A DNA stretch of 64,000 nucleotides from Myxococcaceae bacterium JPH2. Lineage in GTDB: Bacteria > Myxococcota > Myxococcia > Myxococcales > Myxococcaceae. The stretch covers positions 62,001 through 126,000 of the forward strand of contig JAEMGR010000023.1 of assembly GCA_016458225.1 (NCBI GenBank), given 5' to 3'. Below are positions 8,748-15,998 of this stretch, piece by piece. Made by a program: the position numbers and the translations under genes. Under the pieces are notes generated by a model. That model was not told the origin of the DNA. It did not search any database and worked only from the letters and a program-made list of their open reading frames with translations. Positions within the stretch are counted from its first letter, which is position 1, and each line of letters starts with the position of its first letter.

Positions 8748-9454
8748 AGCGCCTCATGTGGGGCGCCGCGCTGCTCGGACTGCTGGTCGGCTGTGGCGGG
8801 GAAGAGAAGAAGAGCGCGGCGGACTTCGGCGAGGAGCTGTTCCACGACGCGCGGCTGTCGGAGAGCACGTTCAATCGCTTCTCCTGCGCCACCTGTCACG
8901 TGACGACGCCGCAGGCTCCGGCCGAGCGCATCGACTCGGGATATTCGCTCTACAACGTGGCCTCGCGGCCGAGTTGGTGGGGCGGCAACGAGACGCGCCT
9001 CCTGGACTCGGTGAACTTCTGCTACGTCAACTTCATGCGGGGCGTGTCGAAGCTGGAGCCGGACGACCCGATGAGCCGCTCGCTGTACGAGTACCTCGTG
9101 CGGATCAGCCCGGACGCGCAGGCCACGGCGCTGCCCTTCACCATCGTGAAGGACATCAACGAGGTGGCGCGCGGCGACGCGACCCGAGGCGCGACGGTGT
9201 ACCGCGCGGCCTGCCAGACGTGTCACGGCGAGCTGCACACCGGTAAGGGCCGGCTCACGGAGCTGGCCTCCATCCTCCCCGAGGTGACGAAGGACTACGG
9301 CACGGTGTTCCCCGGCGTGCCCAAGTCCAAGGTCGTCATCGAGAAGGTCCGGCACGGACAGTTCTTCGGCGTGGGAGGCAACATGCCGCCCTACAGCACC
9401 GAGGCCCTCTCGGACGCGGACCTCGGCGCGGTGCTGTCCTATCTGGAGCTGTAG
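8744..9454 (+). CDS. Di-heme cytochrome c lipoprotein
   Basis: The product has 236 residues. A lipobox at LLVGCGG (Cys17) is followed by two c-type heme sites, CATCH (Cys48-His52) and CQTCH (Cys157-His161). A C-terminal GGNMPPYS supplies a likely axial Met for the second heme, as in class I cytochromes c, and the ending LGAVLSYLEL is the usual last helix. An unusual free Cys lies in NFCYVNFM. It is the last gene of the four-gene operon and its ATG overlaps the propeller stop. Electron transfer at the outer or inner membrane is likely; donor and acceptor are not shown. Confidence 0.92.
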   Translation: MKRLMWGAALLGLLVGCGGEEKKSAADFGEELFHDARLSESTFNRFSCATCHVTTPQAPAERIDSGYSLYNVASRPSWWGGNETRLLDSVNFCYVNFMRGVSKLEPDDPMSRSLYEYLVRISPDAQATALPFTIVKDINEVARGDATRGATVYRAACQTCHGELHTGKGRLTELASILPEVTKDYGTVFPGVPKSKVVIEKVRHGQFFGVGGNMPPYSTEALSDADLGAVLSYLEL

Positions 9455-9480
9455 TCCTCCGGCCGAGCCCGGCGCGCGCC

Positions 9481-10623
9481 TCAGGTCGTGGGCTTCTCGA
9501 CGCGACCATCCGCGTGCCGGGCGAACCGGCCCTGCTCACGGCCGTGCACGGGGTCGTTCTTGGGCCACGGCCAACCGCCGAACTCGGTCTGCCGGAAGTC
9601 CATGAACGCCTGATACAGCTCCTCGCGCGTGGTCATCACGAAGGGGCCCTGCTGGACCACGGGCTCCTGGATGGGGCGGCCCTGGAGCATCAACAGCTCG
9701 GCCTCATCCGGACCATTCTCGAGGATGACGTCGCGGTCCGCGCGCAGCTCGATGGCGCTCGACGCGGGGATGGCACGGCCCGCGGCGCGGAGCGCGGCGC
9801 CCTGGAAGAAGTAGAGCATGCGATGCACACCCGCCGAGGCGGCTGGCAAGGTCCAGCGCGCGCCGGGGCTCATCTTGACGGTCCAGATGGCCACGTCGGT
9901 GTCCTCGCGGCGGGCCCACGACTTCGGGGGCGGCGGAGGCGCGCGCACGTCGCCGAGTCGCCCCGCGATGATGCGCACTTCGGTCGCGCCACCGCGCTCG
10001 TCCTTGATGACCTCGGTGGGGATGGTGTCATTCCAGAACATGGAGAAGTGCGGCTCGACCATCTTGTCGACGCGCGGCAGGTTCAACCAGATCTGAAACA
10101 GCTCGAGCGGATTCGCGGCGTCGCGCCGCAGGAGCGGGAACATCTCCGAGTGGAGGATGCCCTTGCCCGCCGTGAGCCATTGCACGTCACCACCGCCGAA
10201 GCGCGCGACCGCGCCCAGCGAGTCGGAGTGGTCGAGCACACCGCGACGCACGATGGTGACGGTCTCGAAGCCCCGGTGGGGGTGCTGGGGGAAACCGGGG
10301 ACGGTCTCGCCGTGATACATGCGCCAGCCATCGCGGCCCTCGAAGTCCTGGCCGATGTCTCGGCCGGCGAGCGAGGCCGCGGGCCCCATGTGCTCGTTGC
10401 CGGCAGGGTAGCGGTCGTCGTGGTGGACGCAGAAGAGGAACGGGTCGGGCGTCTTCCACATCATGCCGAGCGGTGTCACGGCCCGCACCGCGTCCTGGAT
10501 TGCTGGTTGATTCATGGCCGTCTCCTCACTGCTCGCCGCATGTTTCGAGCAGCCCGAGACCGCGGCGGTGGCTCCTACGGCGGCCAGGCCTTGCAACGCT
10601 TCTCTCCGGGACACTCGACTCAC
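9481..10623 (-). CDS. Pirin-family protein with Tat-type lipoprotein signal
   Basis: The start is GTG 10623 with GAGGT about 7 bases upstream. The 380-residue product opens with a twin-arginine motif (SRREALQ) and a lipobox-like VSGC (Cys25), so export by Tat is likely. The pirin bicupin fold is supported by HPHRGFE (His114, His116) and KGILHSE (His158, Glu160), which match the four metal ligands of pirins with the expected spacing. A C-terminal pirin half spans about 240-340. Most pirins are cytosolic; quercetinase activity is known for some. It converges with the cytochrome gene, 26 bases away. Whether the exported form has a redox role is unknown. Confidence 0.92.
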   Translation of the reverse strand: MSRVSRREALQGLAAVGATAAVSGCSKHAASSEETAMNQPAIQDAVRAVTPLGMMWKTPDPFLFCVHHDDRYPAGNEHMGPAASLAGRDIGQDFEGRDGWRMYHGETVPGFPQHPHRGFETVTIVRRGVLDHSDSLGAVARFGGGDVQWLTAGKGILHSEMFPLLRRDAANPLELFQIWLNLPRVDKMVEPHFSMFWNDTIPTEVIKDERGGATEVRIIAGRLGDVRAPPPPPKSWARREDTDVAIWTVKMSPGARWTLPAASAGVHRMLYFFQGAALRAAGRAIPASSAIELRADRDVILENGPDEAELLMLQGRPIQEPVVQQGPFVMTTREELYQAFMDFRQTEFGGWPWPKNDPVHGREQGRFARHADGRVEKPTT

Positions 10624-10891
10624 GGGCTTACCTCGGGTCGCGCCTCATCGCGCGTCCCGTCAGGCTAACCGCCTCGAAGCGCCGCCGCAGCCCCGAAGCA
10701 CGGGCACGCTCGCCCACTTGCTCAGCGGTACACGCCCCAGGGACCGCGCGGCACTGTGCCGTGGTCAACACGAGGATTCCCGTGAAGCGCCCCGGGACAC
10801 GAATCTGGCCGACGAGAACGCACCGTGCCCCACGTGGTCGTGCCTCACGACAAACGCTCGCGACGCCCTTCTGCATGCAGGGACGGATGCA

Positions 10892-11551
10892 TCAAGGTCG
10901 CTGTCTGTCTTCAGCGTTCAGACAGGGGGCCCAGTCGCTCAAGACCGCGCTCGCGCTCCACGGCGCGGGCAGCTCGCGCGGACGGAACTCCGGCGCGAAC
11001 TGTTCCTCCTGATGCGCGCGCGTGAAAGGCAGCCGCGCCAGCCGCTTCCCCACGAAGCCCTCCAGGAGCAGCGCGGAGAAGGACTGGGCCAGCTTCACCA
11101 GCCGGGGATGCGTCCCCGTGGGCGTGCGGTGGTCCAGCGCGTAGAGCGCGAACGCATCTCGGTCCGTCGGCTCGTCCGGCACCAGGAACAGCTCCGCGCT
11201 GCTGGCGCCGACGACGCGCGGAGCGGGCGGCCCCCCCGAGGAGCGCATGCCCCAGTTGGATGGCGTTGCCCGGCAATGACTGGCGCGCGCCTCCGCTCGC
11301 GTCGACCCGCGAGGTGAGCCGCGTGTGGATGTCGCGGGGGGAATCGAAGAAGCCTCGCGTGTGCCAGGGAACCCACAACTCCACCAGGTCTCCCCGGTGC
11401 CCAGCTCGGTGCAGAAGCGCCGGTAGCGCTCCGGCAGCTTCTCCTTCAACCGCGCCTCGGTCCTCGCGTGGTCCGCGTCGACGGGCAGACGCACCGGAGT
11501 CCCCAGGGCGGCGATGCCATGCGGCTTCAACACCTCGGGCCAGGGCCTCAC
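10892..11551 (-). pseudogene. SMI1/KNR4-like gene with two frameshifts
   Basis: Three segments read as one protein only if the frame changes twice. From about 11551 the frame gives WPEVLKPHGIAALG and LPERYRRFCTELGTG, like the start of SMI1/KNR4 domains. Near 11395 it must shift to read VELWVPWHTRGFFDSPRDIH and LPGNAIQLGHALLGG. At a run of seven C (11231-11237, G7 on the coding strand) it returns to the first frame for ASSAELFLVPDEPTDRDAF through to the stop at 10892. The shifts compensate, so a short wrong-frame segment is the alternative to a broken gene. A sequencing error in the homopolymer is possible. The start (GTG near 11551 or 11557) is uncertain. Immunity-type roles are common in this superfamily, but no toxin gene is adjacent. 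Confidence 0.55.
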
Positions 11552-11675
11552 GGTCACACCTCTCGGGCGAGGACTCCCACCGCTCCCGCCTCTCATCCTC
11601 CCTTGGGGTTCCAGGGACGGCGGGGCTCGCATCGGTCTGGCCAGGACCCGGGGCTCGGGCTTACCTTGCAGGGGC

Positions 11676-12464
11676 ATGCCCTCGCAGTCGCCCTCGCAAC
11701 TCGCGCTGTTCGACGCGCCCGAGCCCGCTCGCGCCGCGGAGCCCGTGCGCTCGCGATTGCCGTCTCGCGAGGACGCGCTGCCCCTGGCCGCGGAGCTGGC
11801 TCGGCGAATGTCCGCCGCGCTCGGCGTCCCGGTCCACCTGCGCCTCACGGACAACCGCGCCACGCTGGTCAGCTACCGCCGCGTCGAAGAAGGCCTGCGC
11901 CTGCGCGTGCATCACCTCTTCCTCGGCGCACCGGATGACGTCGTGTGTGCGATGGCGGACTATGTGCGGCGCGGCGACAGCGCGGCCCAACAAGCCCTGG
12001 AGGACTACATCCATCCTCGCCAGGGTCTCCTGCGCCGGGAACGACGCCCGGGCGCCCCGCTTCGCACCCGCGGACGCTGCTTCGACCTGCGCGCCGTGGC
12101 CGAGCGGCTCGGCACCACCTACTTCGGGGGACGGGTGCAGGTGGACCTCGGCTGGGCTCGCAAGCCCGCGCGCCGCAAGCGCCGCAGCATCTACCTGGGT
12201 GGCTACGACGCGCGCCTGCGCGAGATTCGCATCCACCCCGCCTTGGATCGGCCACATGTGCCGGCCTACGTGGTGGACTTCCTCGTGTTCCACGCGATGC
12301 TCCACGCGGACCTCGCCGCGCCCGACACGGACTCCCCCTCGGAGTCGGGCCGCTGCGCCGCCGAGCACTCCCCCGAGTTCCATGAGCGCGAGGCGGACTT
12401 CCCCCTGCGCGACGCGGCCGGGCGGTGGCTCGCCGAGAATCTCCAGACACTGCTGCGCGGCTGA
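11676..12464 (+). CDS. SprT-like zinc-metalloprotease-fold protein, catalytic Glu absent
   Basis: The start at ATG 11676 follows AGGGG very closely; the frame is open to 11514 without a better site. The 262-residue product has the layout of bacterial SprT/M48-like proteins: a basic middle part (ARKPARRKRRSIYLGGYD), RIHPALDRPHVPAYVVDFLVFH, then the metal site. Where the family usually has HExLH, this protein reads HAMLH (His206-His210), with Ala in place of the catalytic Glu. The expected third ligand may be His236 in FHEREADF. Metal could still bind, but peptidase activity is doubtful, so an adaptor or binding role is inferred. It diverges from the frameshifted SMI1-like gene. Confidence 0.8.
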   Translation: MPSQSPSQLALFDAPEPARAAEPVRSRLPSREDALPLAAELARRMSAALGVPVHLRLTDNRATLVSYRRVEEGLRLRVHHLFLGAPDDVVCAMADYVRRGDSAAQQALEDYIHPRQGLLRRERRPGAPLRTRGRCFDLRAVAERLGTTYFGGRVQVDLGWARKPARRKRRSIYLGGYDARLREIRIHPALDRPHVPAYVVDFLVFHAMLHADLAAPDTDSPSESGRCAAEHSPEFHEREADFPLRDAAGRWLAENLQTLLRG

Positions 12465-12605
12465 ATCCTCGCGCGCGACATCACCCCCAAGTCCCACCTT
12501 CCTGTCGTGCACGTCCAGGCGAGCCCTGTCCTCTCGGGCCATCCAGGCGCGCGGAGGGCATGCGGGGGTGGCGGCGGTGGGCCCCCCGGCTGCATGCTGT
12601 GAGCG

Positions 12606-13007
12606 ATGCGCTTTTTCAGCGTGGAAGAGGCAAACCGACTCGTGCCGCTCCTGCACCGCACCTTCGAGCGGGTGCGGCCCTGGGTGGATCGCGTGCAAAG
12701 GCTCGCGGAGGACCTGGAGGTGCCAGGGGACCGGAGCGACTCGGCCCTGGAGCCCCTGCGCGACGAACGCGATGCCCTGCTCAATCGCATCCGCGGAGAG
12801 CTGCTTCAAATCCAGGAGATGGGTCTGGAAATCAAAGGCGCGGACGGGCTCGTGGACTTCCGCGCACGGCGGGGTGAACGCCATGTCTATCTCTGCTGGC
12901 GCTTCGGCGAGAACGAGGTCAGCCACTGGCACGACCTTCAAACAGGCATCGCGGGACGTCGCCCCATCGACAACCCGGATGACTTCGCGCCCACCTACTT
13001 GAGCTGA
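12606..13007 (+). CDS. DUF2203 family protein
   Basis: The 133-residue product matches the DUF2203 pattern from end to end: the N-terminal FSVEEANRLVPLL, a helical middle, GLVDFRARR, VYLCWRFGENEVSHWHDL and the ending GRRPIDNPDDF. The family is cytosolic and of unknown function. The ATG at 12606 follows GAGCG. The gene converges on the coiled-coil gene ending at 13012, with 4 bases between the stops. The identification is firm, the role unknown. Confidence 0.9.
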   Translation: MRFFSVEEANRLVPLLHRTFERVRPWVDRVQRLAEDLEVPGDRSDSALEPLRDERDALLNRIRGELLQIQEMGLEIKGADGLVDFRARRGERHVYLCWRFGENEVSHWHDLQTGIAGRRPIDNPDDFAPTYLS

Positions 13008-13011
13008 CGGC

Positions 13012-13623
13012 CTACTCCGACGCGAGCAGGTGCGCACGCAGCACGCCCAGCGCCTGGAGCGCGGATTGGAGTTGCTGTCCCAGCCCCCCCGCCTGCCGCG
13101 CGATGTCCGAGAACTGACTCGCCTCCGCGGTCTCCGCCAGCGCGCGCGCCTCCTCCGCCACCTGCGTCATCCGCTCCTGGAGCGCCTGGAATTGCTCCGC
13201 CAGCTCCACGTCCTGAGAGGGCGTGCGTGACGCCTGCTGGCTCAGCACGGAGAAGCGTTGCATCCGCGCGTTCAGCTCCGCCGCGCTCTGCCCCAGGGCG
13301 CCATACCGGGTCAGCAGCGCCTTGAAGACCTCGGTGCGCTCCTGGAGTTCGCGCGCGCGCGTGTTCACGGACTCGGCCTGCTGTTGTTGGCGATCCCGAA
13401 CGCGGGTGATGGCGGAGACCAACTGAGCCACCTGCTCACGGAGCTGCGCGTCCAGGTCCGCCAGGTCCCGCAGGGTCGTCGAGGCGTGCTCCAGGTCCTG
13501 CTCGGACACCAGCGAGGACTGCTGCAGCCGCGCGGCGAGTGTCTCGAAGCGAGCCAACTGCGCGTCGAGCGCCTGGGCGGCGGACACCAGCTCAGAGGGC
13601 GAAGGCTGCGCGGGCGGACTCAT
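13012..13623 (-). CDS. Coiled-coil hypothetical protein
   Basis: The chosen start is ATG 13623 (MSPPAQPSPSE). The frame stays open to 14679, but that part is the antisense shadow of the reductase gene. The 203-residue product is almost entirely heptad-rich and Gln/Ala/Glu-rich (LQERTEVFKALL, AEQFQALQERMTQVAEEARAL), which predicts a long coiled coil. There is no signal peptide, Cys or membrane segment. No family recognised; a structural or scaffolding role is only a guess. It is divergent from the NmrA-like gene, with a 201-base gap in which I see no clear promoter. Confidence 0.8.
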   Translation of the reverse strand: MSPPAQPSPSELVSAAQALDAQLARFETLAARLQQSSLVSEQDLEHASTTLRDLADLDAQLREQVAQLVSAITRVRDRQQQQAESVNTRARELQERTEVFKALLTRYGALGQSAAELNARMQRFSVLSQQASRTPSQDVELAEQFQALQERMTQVAEEARALAETAEASQFSDIARQAGGLGQQLQSALQALGVLRAHLLASE

Positions 13624-13824
13624 GACGACGCGAACCCTGTCACGGCCTCCCCGCGACCCACACGCGCGAAGTCCCGAGAACGTCGCGTCGGGAACGCCTG
13701 CGGGGTTGCCCGCCTGCCCTCGGAGAATTGTCGACAAGGCGGGCATGCGGGGGACCCGGGACCTCGCCAGCCCAAGACAGCGACCCCACCTTGTGCGGGC
13801 AGGCATCACGCCTGGAGGACACCC

Positions 13825-14754
13825 ATGCCCGTGGACTTCTCTCTCACTGTGCTCGTCACCGGCGCCACCGGCCATCAGGGAGGCGCGCTGACCCGTCAAC
13901 TCCTGGGGCGGGGGCATCGGGTGCTGGCCCTGGTGAGAGACCTGAACAGCCCAGCGGCCCGGCAGCTCGAGTCCCGAGGCGCCACGCTCGTGCACGGAGA
14001 CTTCGAGGACGTGGGCTCCATCGAGAAGGCCGCGCGGGAAGCGGATGCCATGTTCGCCATGGCCTCGCCCTTCGGGCCGGGCGGCCCCGACGCGGAGACG
14101 CGCCAGGGCATCAACATGGTGGAGGCCGCGAAGCGCGCCAACATCCGCCACTTCATCTATTCCTCCGTGGCGGGCGCGGACCGACTCACCGGCATCCCGC
14201 ACTTCGACAGCAAGCACCGCGTGGAGCTGTACGTGCGGCGCAGCGGCCTGCCCGCCACCATCCTCGCGCCCACGTTCTTCATGGAGAACTTCCTGAGCCC
14301 CATGCTCATGGAGGGATTGAAGTCTGGCGTGCTCGCGCAGGGGCTGCCCCCCACGCGCGGGCTGGAGATGGTGGCCTTGGACAACGTGGCCGCGCTCACG
14401 ATGGTGGCGCTGGAGCACCCGGAGCGCTTCATCGGCGAGCGCATCGAGCTGGCCTCCGACGAAGTCACGGGGCAGCAGGCCGCGGGCCTCCTGTCTATGG
14501 TGAGTGGCCACCGCATCAAGTACGTGCAGGTCCCGCTGGAAGACATCCGCCAGCGCAGCGAGGACCTCGCGATGATGTACGAGTGGCTCGACCGCGTGGG
14601 CTACCACGTCGACGTGCTCACCCTGCGGCACGACCATCCCCAGGTGAGCTGGCTCACGCTGGAGGAGTGGGCGCGGCACCAGGATTGGAGCGCCCTCACC
14701 TCACCGGCCTGGCCGGGCGAACCCGCGGACCCCGCGACCCCCGCCGAGCCGTAG
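13825..14754 (+). CDS. NmrA-like NAD(P)-binding protein
   Basis: ATG 13825 follows a GGAGG site. The 309-residue product is an atypical short-chain dehydrogenase: the glycine-rich loop VTGATGHQGG (about 11-20), then HGDFED, the NmrA-like IRHFIYSSVAGAD and TFFMENFLSPML. It lacks the YxxxK pair of classical reductases, as NmrA/HSCARG members do; those act as redox-sensing regulators or as quinone/azo-type reductases. A Pro/Ala-rich tail (PADPATPAEP) is extra. The substrate cannot be read from sequence. Confidence 0.9.
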   Translation: MPVDFSLTVLVTGATGHQGGALTRQLLGRGHRVLALVRDLNSPAARQLESRGATLVHGDFEDVGSIEKAAREADAMFAMASPFGPGGPDAETRQGINMVEAAKRANIRHFIYSSVAGADRLTGIPHFDSKHRVELYVRRSGLPATILAPTFFMENFLSPMLMEGLKSGVLAQGLPPTRGLEMVALDNVAALTMVALEHPERFIGERIELASDEVTGQQAAGLLSMVSGHRIKYVQVPLEDIRQRSEDLAMMYEWLDRVGYHVDVLTLRHDHPQVSWLTLEEWARHQDWSALTSPAWPGEPADPATPAEP

Positions 14755-14849
14755 CGCCCCCGCCTCCCTGTCCGGGCTCCAGGGCAGGTCTCGTGCTCGA
14801 CAATCACCTCGCGCTCGCCGCCCTAGTTTGAGTGGCAGGAGGAGCTGCG

Positions 14850-15578
14850 ATGCGTGCGCGTTCCGTGGGGATAGCAGTGTTGATGTTGATTGCAGGCTGT
14901 GCCCCGACGGGCTCGCAGTTGCGACCGGCCCCGTCGGCTCAAGTCGTCCAAGGCGACACGGCGGCGGCCACCACCCAGCAAGAAGGCGTGCATCTGGTGG
15001 CGGACGGCACGGCCTGGAAGGGACACCCGTCCGACCTGGGCCAGCGCCTCACTCCCGTCTTCGTGCAGGTCCAGAACCAGAGCGGCCGGCCGCTGCGCAT
15101 CCAGTACAGCGCGTTCTCGCTCGTGGGCGCGGACTCGCACTTCCACTACTCCGCGCTGCCGCTGCTCACGCTCCAGAATGGCCTGGCGCAGCAGGGGACC
15201 GGAGGCTCGGGGAACAGCGACACCACCTACGCGCCCGCGTCGTGGAGCGTGGGTCTGGGATATGGCTATGGCTATGGCCCCGGGTGGCGGCGAGGGTTTG
15301 GCTGGGGTCCGTACTGGGGCGGCCCCTGGTTCGACCCCTACTACTACCCGGGCTACTACGGCGCGCCGTACCCCGAGCCGCTGCCCACCGAGGACATGCT
15401 CACCCGCGCGCTGCCCGAGGGCACGCTGGCGCCCGGCGGACGACTGGATGGCTTCCTCTACTTCCAGGGCGTGACGCGTCGGGAGAGCGCGGTGAAGCTG
15501 GAGCTGCAGCTCGTCGACGCGCGCACCGGTGAGGCCTTCGGCACGCTCGATATTCCCTTCCAGGTGAGCAAGGGCTGA
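14850..15578 (+). CDS. Lipoprotein with Gly/Tyr-rich low-complexity segment
   Basis: ATG 14850 is preferred over GTG 14832 because AGGAGG (14838-14843) precedes it by about 6 bases. The 242-residue product has a lipobox (LMLIAGCAP). A beta-rich N-terminal part (VFVQVQNQSGRPLRIQYSAF) is followed by a Gly/Tyr/Trp/Pro-rich stretch around residues 135-180 (GYGYGYGPGW, FDPYYYPGYYG) and a C-terminal beta part (LDGFLYFQGV, LELQLVDA) resembling a bacterial Ig-like or DUF-type surface domain. Similar aromatic-rich tracts occur in outer-membrane lipoproteins. It converges with the DUF2892 gene 7 bases away. Function unknown. Confidence 0.88.
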   Translation: MRARSVGIAVLMLIAGCAPTGSQLRPAPSAQVVQGDTAAATTQQEGVHLVADGTAWKGHPSDLGQRLTPVFVQVQNQSGRPLRIQYSAFSLVGADSHFHYSALPLLTLQNGLAQQGTGGSGNSDTTYAPASWSVGLGYGYGYGPGWRRGFGWGPYWGGPWFDPYYYPGYYGAPYPEPLPTEDMLTRALPEGTLAPGGRLDGFLYFQGVTRRESAVKLELQLVDARTGEAFGTLDIPFQVSKG

Positions 15579-15585
15579 GCGCGCG

Positions 15586-15888
15586 TCAGTGAAGCGTGGG
15601 AGGAACAAGGCGCGGGCCGGGCCGCGAGTCCGAGGTGTGGATCAGCGGCGCCGCCTCGGGCTGACCCAGCTCGCGCCGCACGTCCGCGCCACGCCAGGAA
15701 TGTCCAAACAGCGGCCCCAGCAACACGACATCGAGCGCGCCCGAGAGGAGCGGCACCAGCCCCACCGCCGCCAGCTTCGCGCCGCCGGGCGTGCGCGCGG
15801 ACAACCCGCCCACCACGAGTCCCGCGCCGGCCACGATGCGCACCCACCGTCCCCGCCGCGACGCCATGAAGCCGATGAGTTCCTCCAT
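15586..15888 (-). CDS. DUF2892 inner-membrane protein
   Basis: The start at ATG 15888 follows GGAGG with about 7 bases between; the longer frame to 16023 has no such site. The 100-residue product begins with a short basic part (ASRRGRWVR) and carries two hydrophobic segments (IVAGAGLVVGGL and KLAAVGLVPLLSGALDVVLL) separated by a short loop. This is the DUF2892/YgaP-membrane type, seen as a fixed small membrane module with unknown role. It lies between a lipoprotein gene (convergent) and the GH15 gene on the same strand, 110 bases downstream of that gene's end. Confidence 0.85.
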   Translation of the reverse strand: MEELIGFMASRRGRWVRIVAGAGLVVGGLSARTPGGAKLAAVGLVPLLSGALDVVLLGPLFGHSWRGADVRRELGQPEAAPLIHTSDSRPGPRLVPPTLH

Positions 15889-15998
15889 GCCACACCTCCC
15901 CTCGCCCAAGATGGACACGCGCGAGGGAGCGACCAGGAGCGCTGTCGTCCGCACGAAACTCGCGCCGGGGCCCGCCCGCTCGCCTGGAGTGGCGCGCG

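Noticed and set aside
10628-10876. 82-codon minus-strand frame in the gap after the SMI1-like gene
   Set aside because: No ribosome site, no recognisable domain and composition like noise.
13624-14679. Long minus-strand frame extending the coiled-coil gene
   Set aside because: It is the shadow of the NmrA-like gene; high G+C keeps antisense frames open.
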